Shown piece after piece: positions 17,324-26,124 of a DNA stretch of 64,000 nt; positions within the stretch are counted from its first letter, which is position 1; every line of letters begins with the position of its first letter. The notes under the pieces are model-generated. The model did not search any database. It saw only the letters and a program-made list of their open reading frames with translations, and was not told the origin of the DNA. The position numbers and the translations under genes are program-made. The stretch covers positions 62,001-126,000 of the forward strand of contig JBEKXU010000004.1 in assembly GCA_049511715.1 (NCBI GenBank), read 5' to 3'. Source of the stretch: JBEKHT01 sp049511715 (lineage in GTDB: Bacteria; Chloroflexota; Anaerolineae; Anaerolineales; RBG-16-64-43).

Positions 17324-19183
17324 ATGGCTACAGCAGCTGTTGGGGGAACCGAAGTATTCACCCGCAAGGCCTCCGGGCTGGTGCGGGTGATGTCTCCGTA
17401 CTCCGCCTTCATCTACAACATCCTGACCATGGGCTTGATCTTCCCTTGGACTTACCTGGAGGCACCTGGAGCGCTCCCAGGCGGCAAACTTGTCTGGGGC
17501 ATCCTGCTGGCCATGGTCATTGAGGTTCCTGTTGCCCTGGTGTATGTCTGGCTTTCGACAGCCCTGCCCCGCTCGGGCGGTGACTATGTCTTCCAAAGCC
17601 GTGTCTTCGGCGGCGGGCTGGCCTTCACGGTGGTGATGTCCGGGTTTGTCATCTGGATCCTGCAGTGGGTCGCACTTTCCGGATGGCTGTTTTCCTCCCT
17701 CGGCCTGGCGCCGCTCTTCCTGGGCCTGGGGGCCACAATGCACGTCACCTCCCTGTCGGTTGCCGGCGTCTGGTTTTCAGGCTCTACCGGCATCATCATT
17801 GTCAGCATCATCATGGCAGCGGTTGCAATGGTGCTCCTGGTCAGTGGATTCAAGAACTACGTTAACTTCCAGCACGTGATCTTCTGGGGGACGATCCTGT
17901 GCTTCGTGACCGTTTTCGTAGTGCTCTTCGCTACTCCGGCCAGCCAGTTCATCACCCGCTTGAATGCCTTCGCCCAGGCCACCGGCGCAGGCGCCAACTT
18001 CTACCAGACGGCCACGGCAGCGGCCCTCAAGGCCGGCGTGGCCCTCCACCCTCCCTTCAGCCTGCTGGCGACGCTGCTTATCGCGCCGATCGCCTGGACC
18101 TCCTTGCAGTGGGCCACCTACTCGGCGGAGCAGAACGGCGAGATCAAGGATGCCCGCAGCTTCAAGTCGCAGGCCTTTATCTTTGTCGGTTCCTTGATCG
18201 TCACTGGGCTGCTCTTGGCCCTGCTAGCGTATGCTCTGGAAAGGGTGGCCGGAGATCCGTTCCTTTATGTTGCAGGCGCCGGCGAGTGGTCGGGTGTTTC
18301 TGCGGCTACAATCAACGGTGTCTTTTTGTGGCCTCCGATCCTGGCGGTGGCAATGACTGCCAGCCCGATCATTGTGATCATCATTGCCGCCGGCTACCTC
18401 TTGAACAGTTTCCAGATCTTCTGCAACTGCTACATCGGCATGACCCGCATCATGGTAGCTATGTCCCTCGACCGTCTGCTGCCCGAGTGGTTCAGCAAGG
18501 TGAACGAGCGCCTGCATACCCCTGTCAACGCCCATCTGGCCTATTTCCTGGCCAGCCTCCCGATCATCCTGGGGTACAACCTGGTTACCCAGCCGTTCTC
18601 CTGGGCCTACCTCACCCTGGGGGTGACCTTCGGCTGCGGCTACGTGTTCATCTTCACCTGCCTGGCCGGGGCACTCTTTCCTTACCGTGCCAAGGAGGTC
18701 TATGATGCCTCGCCGGGCTCCAAGTACAAGGTTTCCGGTTGGGTGGGCGTCCTCTTCACACTAATCGGAGCAGCCGGCTTCGTCTGGCTCACTTGGGTCC
18801 TTTCCCCGCAAGCGTTCAGCCAGTCCTTGGTGTTGAGCTGGATAGTCCGCATCGGCTCGATTGTTGCCGTGATCGCGTTCCTCTACCCCATGCGCCATCA
18901 TTTAGTGGAGTGGCTAAACGCCAAGCCGATGCCGTGGCTTGCTGCCCTGGGCATGCTGGGCGGCGGGTTGGGGATGGCCATGGTGATTGCCTATTTGCTC
19001 TCCCCGGCGCTGGGCGTGCTGGGCGCTTGGAACTTCACCGGCTTCCCAGTCCATCTCGTTCCCCAGATCATCGCCTTCGGGATCATCGTGATTTCCGCGG
19101 TCTGGTACGTCATCGTCAAACGAGCCCAGAAGTCACGCGGAATTGATGTGAATTACGCCTTCAAGGAGATCCCACCCGAGTAA
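17324..19183 (+). CDS. APC-family amino acid/amine permease (copy 2)
   Basis: A 619-residue polytopic membrane protein of the APC superfamily. FTRKASGLVRVMSPYSAFIY at the N-terminus and RSGGDYVFQSR after helix two match copy 1, and both end in an acidic KEIPxE tail. I chose ATG 17324 because GGAGG lies eight bases upstream; the TTG at 17309 precedes that site. It follows the metallophosphoesterase after a leader of 112 bases. It is likely to import the compound oxidised by the next gene product, an N-methyl amine dehydrogenase-like flavoprotein. Confidence 0.9.
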   Translation: MATAAVGGTEVFTRKASGLVRVMSPYSAFIYNILTMGLIFPWTYLEAPGALPGGKLVWGILLAMVIEVPVALVYVWLSTALPRSGGDYVFQSRVFGGGLAFTVVMSGFVIWILQWVALSGWLFSSLGLAPLFLGLGATMHVTSLSVAGVWFSGSTGIIIVSIIMAAVAMVLLVSGFKNYVNFQHVIFWGTILCFVTVFVVLFATPASQFITRLNAFAQATGAGANFYQTATAAALKAGVALHPPFSLLATLLIAPIAWTSLQWATYSAEQNGEIKDARSFKSQAFIFVGSLIVTGLLLALLAYALERVAGDPFLYVAGAGEWSGVSAATINGVFLWPPILAVAMTASPIIVIIIAAGYLLNSFQIFCNCYIGMTRIMVAMSLDRLLPEWFSKVNERLHTPVNAHLAYFLASLPIILGYNLVTQPFSWAYLTLGVTFGCGYVFIFTCLAGALFPYRAKEVYDASPGSKYKVSGWVGVLFTLIGAAGFVWLTWVLSPQAFSQSLVLSWIVRIGSIVAVIAFLYPMRHHLVEWLNAKPMPWLAALGMLGGGLGMAMVIAYLLSPALGVLGAWNFTGFPVHLVPQIIAFGIIVISAVWYVIVKRAQKSRGIDVNYAFKEIPPE

Positions 19184-19200
19184 CCTGGCAGCCTACAGAA

Positions 19201-19226
19201 GTGGGGGCCCTGCGCAGGGCCCCCAC
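19201..19226 (+). terminator. Perfect 26-base palindrome after the permease
   Basis: The sequence from 19201 to 19226 is a perfect inverted repeat with arms GTGGGGGCCCTGC and GCAGGGCCCCCAC. It starts 18 bases after the permease stop. No T-tract follows, so it may act as a processing or partial terminator hairpin before the dehydrogenase gene rather than a full intrinsic terminator. Confidence 0.6.
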
Positions 19227-19394
19227 TGGCGAATCTCGGCCTAATATGCCACCGCGTTGTCCCAAAGCTCGCCAGCTCGCCCTGGCGCTCTTTGGGTCAT
19301 CGCGGTGCCTGCGGGAACGGTGGATCACGGAACCTTGTGCCCAAGGTTGTGACTCGCCTCGCTTCCAACTTTCAAATCTTCAGGGAGGAACACT

Positions 19395-21821
19395 ATGAAA
19401 GACCAAGCCAGGGTTGTCGTTGTCGGCGGCGGAATCATGGGGGTGAGCGTAGCCTACCACCTGGCGCAGCTGGGTTGGAAGGATGTCATTCTTCTCGAAA
19501 AAGGAGAGATTGCGAGCGGCGAATCGGGATGGGCCGCCGGGCTGGTCACCCAGTTCCATACCTCTCCCACCCTGATGCAGATTCGTAAATACAGCATCGA
19601 GCTCTTCAGCCAGCTCGGGCTTTTTAACCACGTGGGCAGCTTGAGGCTGGCCTCGAGCCAAGCCCAATTCAAGGAACTCCAGCGCAATGTGAGCCAGGCC
19701 AAGGCCATCGGCCTGGAAGTCGGGATCATCTCGCCCGAGGAAACGGTCCGCCTTTTCCCGTCGCTCACCAAGGAGAGCCTGTTCGGTTCCGTCTACCTCC
19801 CCCGGGACGGGCACCTCGACCCGTATCTCACGACCACCGGGCTGGCTCAGCACGTCCGCGAACTGGGTGTCACCATCTACACCAATACCCGGGTGACCGG
19901 CATTGAGCTCACCCCTCAGGGGGAAGTCTCACGGATCCTCACAGACAAGGGCGCCATCCGCACCGAGGTCGTCGTCAATGCGGCCGGGATCTGGGGACCG
20001 CAGGTGGCGGCGATGGTCGGAGCCCACGTCCCCACGACCCCGGTGGACCATCAGCACGTGGCGCTGAAGGCCGTGCCGGGAAAGGAACTGCCCCACGAAA
20101 CTCCCTGCGTCCGCGACCCGGACAACCTGGTGTATCTGAGGGAGGAGGCGGGCGGCATCCTGGTCGGAGGCTATGAACTTAACCCTCATGCCCGCTGGAT
20201 AGATGGGGCCCCCTGGGAGCACGGGGGCCAAATGGTGCCACCCGATTTTGAGCGCTTCGAACCCCTCCTGGAGGGGGTGATCCGACGCATTCCATACCTA
20301 GAGAAGGCGGAGATCGGAAAGCTGACCTGCCACCCCGGCGCGTACACTCCCGACAGCCGCCCGATGCTGGGCCCCCTGCCCGGGGTGCGCGGCTTCTGGA
20401 TGGCGGCCGGCCTCTCCCTCAACGGATACGGCGGCGCCGGCGGGATGGGGAAGGTCCTGGCGGAGTGGATCGTCACCGGTGAGCCCTCGCTCGACGTCTA
20501 TGCCTTTCACGCCTGTCGGTTCGGGCGCTACTTCGTGGACCCCTCCTATGCCGCCGAACGCACCCGCGAAGGGGTGAAGTACTACTACCTGCTGCGCTAC
20601 CCCAATGATGAAAATGAATGGGCGCGGCCTCGCCGCGAAAGTCCGATTCATTCCCGCATGCAGGAGCTGGGGGCCGTCTTCGGGGAAAAGAACGGTTGGG
20701 AGAGGGTCAATTTCTTCCAACCGGGCAAGCCCTGGCGCCGCGCCGGCGCGGACCAGAGGGAGTGGGGCTGGGCCCGACCGCCCTACTTCGAACGGGTTCG
20801 CGAGGAGCACTTCGCGGTGCGCGAGCGCGCCGGGATCTTCGACATGACCTCCTTCGGCAAGATCGACGTCCGCGGTCCGGGGGCCCTGCCCCTGCTCCAG
20901 CGCCTGGCGGATAACGACATGAACCGTCCGGTAGGGTCGGTGATCTACACCCAGTTCCTCAACTCCCGCGGGGGAGTGGAAGCGGACCTGACCGTGACGC
21001 GCATCGGCCCGGATCACTACCGCGTGGTGACCGGTTCGAACTTCATCGGCAACGATCTCGGCTTGATTCGCATGGGCATCCGATCCCAGGATCCCCCAGT
21101 GGAGGTCCGTGACATCACCGAGGAATACGCCACGATCGGACTCTGGGGGCCTCGGGCCCGAGACATCCTTCAGCCCCTGTCGTCGAGCGACCTATCCAAC
21201 CAGGCCCTGCCCTACATGACCTCCAAGACCATCGACCTTGCGGGGGTCCCCGTGCTTGCCCAGCGGGTCACCTACGTTGGAGAACTCGGCTGGGAGATCT
21301 ACGTTCCCAATGAGCGCGCCATGCAGGTTTGGGACGCTCTTTGGGCCGCCGGAGCCAAGTACGGCTTGGTCCCCTGCGGTTACAAGGTTCTGGACTCGCT
21401 GCGGATGGAAAAGGGCTACCGCTACTACAGCCTGGATGTCACCATGCTCGAGGACCCGCTGACCGCCGGATTGGGATTCTGTGTCCGGTTCAACAAAGGC
21501 GACTTCATCGGCCGGGAGCCTTTGCTCCCCATCAAGAAGAAGGGCCCGAGCCAGAAGCTGTGCACCCTGACGATCGGCGGGGAAGACTACCTGACCGTCT
21601 ACGGCGGTGAAGCCGTCCTGCAAGGGTCAGAGGTGGTCGGGAGGCTGCGCAGCGCAAACTTCGGGTACTCGGTGAAGCGCAACATCGCCTACTCCTACCT
21701 GCCAGTGGCTCTGGCCAAGGAGGGCGCGCGCCTGGAGGTCGAGGTCTTTGGCAGCCGCGTGCCTTGCGAAGTGGCGCGGGATGTGCTCTACGATGCCTCC
21801 GGGTCTCACCTGCGCAGCTGA
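19395..21821 (+). CDS. Dimethylglycine/sarcosine dehydrogenase-like flavoprotein with GcvT module (copy 2)
   Basis: The 808-residue paralogue of the protein at 10564-12999 has GGGIMG (11-16) for FAD, a DAO-type domain, an FAO_M region and C-terminal GcvT domains (SFGKIDVRGPGAL onward). It differs at the FAD-attachment position: where copy 1 has GSTWHSAGL, this copy has GESGWAAGL, so the histidine is replaced by Trp46. FAD is therefore probably bound non-covalently. It would oxidise an N-methyl substrate and hand the carbon to tetrahydrofolate. AGGGAGG lies just before the ATG. It is encoded between the permease and a choline-kinase-like gene. Confidence 0.9.
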   Translation: MKDQARVVVVGGGIMGVSVAYHLAQLGWKDVILLEKGEIASGESGWAAGLVTQFHTSPTLMQIRKYSIELFSQLGLFNHVGSLRLASSQAQFKELQRNVSQAKAIGLEVGIISPEETVRLFPSLTKESLFGSVYLPRDGHLDPYLTTTGLAQHVRELGVTIYTNTRVTGIELTPQGEVSRILTDKGAIRTEVVVNAAGIWGPQVAAMVGAHVPTTPVDHQHVALKAVPGKELPHETPCVRDPDNLVYLREEAGGILVGGYELNPHARWIDGAPWEHGGQMVPPDFERFEPLLEGVIRRIPYLEKAEIGKLTCHPGAYTPDSRPMLGPLPGVRGFWMAAGLSLNGYGGAGGMGKVLAEWIVTGEPSLDVYAFHACRFGRYFVDPSYAAERTREGVKYYYLLRYPNDENEWARPRRESPIHSRMQELGAVFGEKNGWERVNFFQPGKPWRRAGADQREWGWARPPYFERVREEHFAVRERAGIFDMTSFGKIDVRGPGALPLLQRLADNDMNRPVGSVIYTQFLNSRGGVEADLTVTRIGPDHYRVVTGSNFIGNDLGLIRMGIRSQDPPVEVRDITEEYATIGLWGPRARDILQPLSSSDLSNQALPYMTSKTIDLAGVPVLAQRVTYVGELGWEIYVPNERAMQVWDALWAAGAKYGLVPCGYKVLDSLRMEKGYRYYSLDVTMLEDPLTAGLGFCVRFNKGDFIGREPLLPIKKKGPSQKLCTLTIGGEDYLTVYGGEAVLQGSEVVGRLRSANFGYSVKRNIAYSYLPVALAKEGARLEVEVFGSRVPCEVARDVLYDASGSHLRS

Positions 21822-21869
21822 ACCGGCCCGTGGGACCGCCTCCTGACCGGGCGGGTCGCCGAGACCTCA

Positions 21870-22778
21870 ATGACGCTCTCCATCCAAGAAGTCATCCGGC
21901 AGATTCCCGCCTGGAGCGGTCATCAGGTGATCTTCGAGCCCCTGGGCGGCGGGCTGACCAACACCAATTACCGGGTCGAGGTGGACGGGGCTCCTTGCGT
22001 CGTTCGTATCCCTGGGGCAAGCACCGACCTCCTGGCCGTGGATCGGAAAAACGAGCACTACAATACCGTGGCGGCCGCGCAGGCCGGGGTGGGGCCCAGG
22101 GTCCTGCACTATCTCCCGCAGGAGTGCGTGATGGTCCTCGAGTTCATCTCCGGAACCACCATGTCCAATGCCGCCCTGCGCTCGCCGGGAATGCCGGGCC
22201 GGATGGCCCGATCGCTGCGCCAGCTTCACGCCGGCCCGCGCTTCCTCACCGAGTTCAACATGTTCCGGCTGGTGGAGTTCTATCTGCGCATGGCCGAGGA
22301 ACATCAAGTCCGGGTCCCTTCAGGCTACCCCGAGGAACGGCCGACGGTCGAGCGCATCGAGCGGGCCGTGCGCGTCCACGCGCTTCCCAGCGTCCCCTGC
22401 CACAATGATCTGCTGGCCGAGAACTACATCGATGACGGCCAGCGCTTGCGACTGATCGACTTCGAATACAGCGGCAACAACGACCCCTGCTTCGAACTCG
22501 GCAACACCTGTCAGGAGCTGGGGTACGATCCCGACCAGTTTGCAGAATTGTGCCGCGAGTACTTCGGGGAGGTCCGGCGTTTCCAGCTGGCCCGCATGCA
22601 CCTGTACGCCCTGATGTCCGATGTGGGCTGGACGCTGTGGGGAGCCATTCAGGCCAAGGTTTCCAAACTCGACTACGACTTCTGGGGCTACTGCCAGACG
22701 CGTTGGGAACGGGCGCGCCAAGTCATTCACTCAACGGCGTTTGGCCGCTGGCTGCAAGACTCCGCCGGCCAGGACTAG
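21870..22778 (+). CDS. Choline/ethanolamine-kinase-like aminoglycoside phosphotransferase-family protein
   Basis: The 302-residue kinase-fold protein has a nucleotide loop GGGLTNTNY (26-34), the Brenner motif CHNDLLAENY with His178, Asn179 and Asp180, and the metal motif LIDFEY with Asp197. NNDPCFELGN follows, as in choline kinases. It is predicted to phosphorylate a small hydroxylated amine such as choline or ethanolamine. The start at 21870 has only a weak ribosome site. It closes the plus-strand operon. Its presence supports a choline-related substrate for the whole system, though the true acceptor is not proved. Confidence 0.82.
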   Translation: MTLSIQEVIRQIPAWSGHQVIFEPLGGGLTNTNYRVEVDGAPCVVRIPGASTDLLAVDRKNEHYNTVAAAQAGVGPRVLHYLPQECVMVLEFISGTTMSNAALRSPGMPGRMARSLRQLHAGPRFLTEFNMFRLVEFYLRMAEEHQVRVPSGYPEERPTVERIERAVRVHALPSVPCHNDLLAENYIDDGQRLRLIDFEYSGNNDPCFELGNTCQELGYDPDQFAELCREYFGEVRRFQLARMHLYALMSDVGWTLWGAIQAKVSKLDYDFWGYCQTRWERARQVIHSTAFGRWLQDSAGQD

Positions 22779-22793
22779 GGTCCCTGAAATCCG

Positions 22794-22812
22794 GCGGCAC
22801 TCCCTGCCGCCC
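22794..22812. terminator. Hairpin between convergent operons
   Basis: GGCGGCA (22794-22800) and TGCCGCC (22806-22812) with a five-base loop lie in the 55 bases between the kinase stop and the stop of the minus-strand methyltransferase gene. A bidirectional terminator is plausible. The T-tract is weak. Confidence 0.5.
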
Positions 22813-22833
22813 TTAGTCTCTCACGGTCCCGAA

Positions 22834-23745
22834 TCAAGTTCCCGCCGCCGCCCGGGCGCGGCGCCGTTCCCGACGAGCCGCGCGGTCTCCCGCCTCCTGC
22901 GGAGAGTCTCCCCGTTGGGCTCTCAGCCAATCCGAGCAATTCTCGTCGTGGCCCATCATCACATTCGCGGCCCGGATGACGGTCCGCACCGCCTCTTCCA
23001 AGGGATTGGTGATCGCGCTGGTTAACCCGGAGGCGATGGCCATGGCCAGGAAGGCCGCATTGAGGCTGACCCGGTCCGGCAACCCGAAGGAGACGTTCGA
23101 GGCCCCACAAACCGTATTGACCCCCAGCTCCTCCCGCACTTTGCGGGCCAAGGCGAAAAAGGAGACCCCGGCCGAGGACATGGCCCCGACGGGCATGGCC
23201 AGAGGGTCGATGAGCACATCCTCGCGGGGGATGCCGTAGGACTCCGCTCGCGCCACGATGCGCTGGGCGACGCGGAAGCGGACCTGGGGGTCCTCGGAGA
23301 TCCCGCTCTCATCGTTGGTGACCCCGATCACGGCCGCCCCGTGCTGGCGAACGAGAGGCAGGACCGCCTCGAGCCGTTCTTCCTCCCCGGTCACCGAGTT
23401 GACCAAGGCCTTTCCCCGGTAAGCCGCCAGGCCGGCCCGCAGAGCCGGGATCACCGAGGAATCAATGCACAGGGGGACCTCGACGACCGACTGGACCACC
23501 CGGACGGCCTCGGCCAGAATGGCGGGTTCATCGGCCAGGGGGATGCCCGCATTGACATCCAGCAACTGGGCCCCGGCCTCGACCTGAGCCAACGCCTCCG
23601 CTTTAACTCGCGAGAAATCCCCCGCGGCCATTTCGGCGGCCAGCTTCGAGCGGTTGGTCGGGTTGATACGTTCGCCGATGATGACAAAGGGCTGATCGGG
23701 TCCGATCCGGACCTCTCGGGTTGGAGACTCAAGCACGGTCTGCAT
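22834..23745 (-). CDS. Methyltetrahydrofolate:corrinoid methyltransferase-like protein (pterin-binding TIM barrel)
   Basis: The 303-residue protein of the dihydropteroate-synthase-like fold has the pterin-site segments VIIGERINPTNR (about 21-32), LLDVNAG, an IDSS strand and GVTNDESG. It is close in layout to AcsE/MtgA enzymes that move a methyl group between tetrahydrofolate and a corrinoid protein. The C-terminus is Arg/Ala-rich. It is the last gene of the corrinoid operon and follows metF, as expected for a route linking methyl-corrinoid to methyl-THF. In glycine betaine degradation the equivalent is MtgA. The direction of transfer here is inferred. Confidence 0.87.
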   Translation of the reverse strand: MQTVLESPTREVRIGPDQPFVIIGERINPTNRSKLAAEMAAGDFSRVKAEALAQVEAGAQLLDVNAGIPLADEPAILAEAVRVVQSVVEVPLCIDSSVIPALRAGLAAYRGKALVNSVTGEEERLEAVLPLVRQHGAAVIGVTNDESGISEDPQVRFRVAQRIVARAESYGIPREDVLIDPLAMPVGAMSSAGVSFFALARKVREELGVNTVCGASNVSFGLPDRVSLNAAFLAMAIASGLTSAITNPLEEAVRTVIRAANVMMGHDENCSDWLRAQRGDSPQEAGDRAARRERRRARAAAGT

Positions 23746-23756
23746 GGGGAGGACTC

Positions 23757-24716
23757 CTAGGCGGCCGCCGGCTCAGGAGGGCGGACTTGAGTCTGGCGCG
23801 GGATAAGCCCGGCCTCTTCGACGATCTCGGCCACCAAGCTCTCCTGCCGATAGGCCATGACATGGATCCCGCTCACCCCTGGAATTTCCCGAATCTGCCG
23901 AATGAGGTCCACGCACAGGCGCTTCCCCTCCTCGCGCTGGAAAGGGCCGGGGGTGCGGGAAAGGTGGTCCAGGACGGGTTCGGGGATCACCACGCCGGGG
24001 ACATGCTCGCTCATCCAGCGCGCGACCTTCCAGGAGCGCAGGGGCCCAACCCCCACCAGGATGAACGCCTTGCGGTCCAGGCCCTCTTCGCGGACCACGT
24101 GCATGAACTGCCTCAAGCGCGGGAGGTCGAAACAGTATTGGGTTTGGATGAACTGGGCTCCCGCTTGCACTTTCTTCCCCAGGTGCACGGGCCGGTACTC
24201 GAAGGGAGGCGCAAAAGGGTTCGCGGAGGCACCCAGGAAGAGGTGGGGAGGGGATTCTAGCATGCGCCCGCTGAGAAACCGGCCCTCGTCCCGCAGCATG
24301 CGTGCCAGTCGGAGCAGGCTAACCGAATCCAGGTCGAACACGGGACGGGCCTCGGGCTGGTCGCCGTTCTGGACACCATCGCCGGTCAGGCAAAGCACAT
24401 TGCGGACTCCCATCGCGGCCGCGCCGAGCAGGTCCCCTTGGATCGCGATGCGATTGCGGTCGCGGCAGGAAACCTGCAGGACCGGCTCATAGCCAGCCCG
24501 GGTCAGGAGGGCACACACCCCGACGCTGGACATGTGCACGTTGGCACCGGAAGCGTCGGTCGCATTGATCGCGTCGCAGACTGAGGCCAGAACCAGGGCG
24601 CGGTCGTATACGGCCTGGGGATCCGCGCTGTCCGGCGGATCCAGTTCGGCGGTCACGGCAAACCGCCCAGAGCGAAGCACCCGCTCCAGGCGCGAAGCTG
24701 GCGTCACGACGCCCAT
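23757..24716 (-). CDS. metF: Methylenetetrahydrofolate reductase (MetF)
   Basis: The 319-residue FAD TIM-barrel protein has FAVTAELDPPDSAD at the N-terminus, the NATDASGANVHMS segment, CRDRNRIAIQGDLLGAAAMG and LCLTGDG, which line the flavin and folate sites. FIQTQYCFD is the familiar QTQ element. It interconverts methylene-THF and methyl-THF. It overlaps the MetV-like gene by 13 bases. Pairing with a separate MetV-type protein is known from acetogenic bacteria and suggests that electrons come from a partner other than NADPH directly. In this operon it would connect methylene-THF from the dehydrogenases to methyl-THF. Confidence 0.92.
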   Translation of the reverse strand: MGVVTPASRLERVLRSGRFAVTAELDPPDSADPQAVYDRALVLASVCDAINATDASGANVHMSSVGVCALLTRAGYEPVLQVSCRDRNRIAIQGDLLGAAAMGVRNVLCLTGDGVQNGDQPEARPVFDLDSVSLLRLARMLRDEGRFLSGRMLESPPHLFLGASANPFAPPFEYRPVHLGKKVQAGAQFIQTQYCFDLPRLRQFMHVVREEGLDRKAFILVGVGPLRSWKVARWMSEHVPGVVIPEPVLDHLSRTPGPFQREEGKRLCVDLIRQIREIPGVSGIHVMAYRQESLVAEIVEEAGLIPRQTQVRPPEPAAA

Positions 24717-25156
24717 CCTTGGGGAGGCTCGGTCAGCCCATTCACCTCATTGATCCAGGCTGAGCTCCCTTGCTTTCGCCGATCCAGAGGAGGAAGAATC
24801 TCATGGATATCCGCCCCGTAGAGGCGCATGCCCCCGGAGCGTTCCCACGCCTTCAACCAGACGCAGGTCATCTCCGGACGGATTTCGCAATGCCCATTCG
24901 GTCGCACGCCCCCGCAAGGGCCATTGCGCATGTTCTTGGGGCAGTTCATGGGACAGGTCATGCCCGTCGAGTGCAGCACGCATTGCCCGCACATCTGGCA
25001 GTTGAAGAGGGCTCCCTTACTCAGGCGCTCTCCGACCACAAACAGGCGCTCGGTTGCGCCTCCCGGCTTCAGCCAGCGGCCCAAGGATGCCAGGAGCCGA
25101 TCCGCCCCGGCATAGGCGATCTCGAGCAGGCGGAAATAACTATCCCGGACAGCCAT
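24704..25156 (-). CDS. metV: MetV-like protein (methylene-THF reductase C-terminal domain, Cys-rich)
   Basis: The 150-residue protein has eight cysteines between residues 53 and 98 (53, 56, 59, 68, 72, 81, 90, 98) in CQMCGQC, CPMNCPK, NGPCGG, HCE and TCVW. This is the PF12225 pattern of MetV, the partner of MetF in Wood-Ljungdahl bacteria, thought to bind zinc and/or an Fe-S cluster. The open frame extends to 25384, but the upstream part is the shadow of the preceding small gene. ATG 25156 has GGAG six bases upstream, so I start there. It probably forms a complex with MetF. Confidence 0.85.
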   Translation of the reverse strand: MAVRDSYFRLLEIAYAGADRLLASLGRWLKPGGATERLFVVGERLSKGALFNCQMCGQCVLHSTGMTCPMNCPKNMRNGPCGGVRPNGHCEIRPEMTCVWLKAWERSGGMRLYGADIHEILPPLDRRKQGSSAWINEVNGLTEPPQGWAS

Positions 25157-25193
25157 CGGCAGCTCCAACGCCAGCGGCCCGCGCGCGGTTGCC

Positions 25194-25496
25194 CTACGCT
25201 TCCCAGCCCCCGCGGGCCGCCAAGCGATCCAGTTTCTCCTTGGGGAACTTCTCTTCCCATTCGGCCAGCAGCGCAAGGAGCACGGCCTCGGGTTCCCCCT
25301 CCCGTTCTCCCACCTCCAGGGTGCGCCACTCGGCCAGGTACTCATCCGATCCCGCCTTCCCGGCGTGCATGGCCGCCTGATCAATCGCGAGCTGAAAGCG
25401 CTCGCCCAGCGGCCGGGAAAGCCGCTGCCGGCCTGACCGAATCTTAACCTGCGCGGGGATGTCCCGCCAAGAAACGATCTGACAATTCCAAGTCAT
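25194..25496 (-). CDS. Small virulence-factor-family protein (PF13769-like)
   Basis: The 100-residue protein starts MTWNCQIVSWRDIPAQVK and contains RPLGERFQLAIDQAAM and SDEYLAEWR, the pattern I associate with the PF13769 virulence-factor family. The name is historical; no virulence role is implied. It starts in an ATGA overlap with the DUF1638 gene and precedes the MetV-like gene, so it belongs to the operon. A small accessory role in methyl transfer or corrinoid handling is an inference from repeated neighbourhoods I recall, not from motifs. Confidence 0.75.
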   Translation of the reverse strand: MTWNCQIVSWRDIPAQVKIRSGRQRLSRPLGERFQLAIDQAAMHAGKAGSDEYLAEWRTLEVGEREGEPEAVLLALLAEWEEKFPKEKLDRLAARGGWEA

Positions 25497-26116
25497 GTGT
25501 CCATCAACCTCGCGAGACGCTGCTCCAAAGCCCCATAACCAGTGGGGATAACTTCAAGCGGGAACCCGAGGAACTGCGCAGCGGCCTGGGCCTTCCCGAG
25601 GAGGACAGGGTCAGGGCGCTGCGCCAGGTAGACCACACGCTGATAGTTGGCAAAATACTCCCCCTTCAGCTCCGGATGGCGGTCCAGGCCCAGTTGCTCG
25701 ATAACCAGGTGGTCAAAGGATCGGACCAGATAGTCCGTCAGGAAAAAGGTCCCCAGGGATTGAGCCATCAGGTTGTCAAAACGACCGTTCGCGTACATCT
25801 CGTAGCAATGCGGGCCGGAGACGCGCTCAACTCCCTCACGGGCCAGGAGCGCGTCCAGGAGCCCTCCGGTCCCGCAATCGCCGTACACAACGACGACCCG
25901 CCGGTAGTGGCGGCGCGCCTCGCGAATCCGCCTCAGCACCGCCTGAGGAATCCGATCCGGCCGATTATGCAAGAGCGCCGGGACCCCCAGCACATCGGCC
26001 CGCCAGGCATATTTCTCCCGGAGCGCCAGCACCTCGCGGGCCAGGGCTCCACAGGCGATCAGTGCGGTTCGGTCGGACGGCCCTTCGGCCCGGATCTCCC
26101 CTCCCTGGCCGGACAT
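25493..26116 (-). CDS. DUF1638 family protein
   Basis: The 207-residue protein carries the DUF1638 hallmarks: LIACGALAREV near the N-terminus, VVVYGDCGTGGLLDALL, GPHCYEMYA, and a C-terminal PTGYGALEQRL. The conserved Cys, Asp and His residues resemble a metal or cofactor site, but no activity is established to my knowledge. DUF1638 genes are frequent beside MttB-type methyltransferases and corrinoid proteins, which fits this position between the homocysteine-methyltransferase-like and virulence-factor-family genes. Overlap ATGA with the next gene. Confidence 0.85.
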   Translation of the reverse strand: MSGQGGEIRAEGPSDRTALIACGALAREVLALREKYAWRADVLGVPALLHNRPDRIPQAVLRRIREARRHYRRVVVVYGDCGTGGLLDALLAREGVERVSGPHCYEMYANGRFDNLMAQSLGTFFLTDYLVRSFDHLVIEQLGLDRHPELKGEYFANYQRVVYLAQRPDPVLLGKAQAAAQFLGFPLEVIPTGYGALEQRLARLMDT

Positions 26117-26124
26117 CGCGCCGC

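Noticed and set aside
25157..25384. N-terminal extension of the MetV-like protein
   Set aside because: It lies in the shadow of the small virulence-factor-family gene, whose own frame has clear family character.
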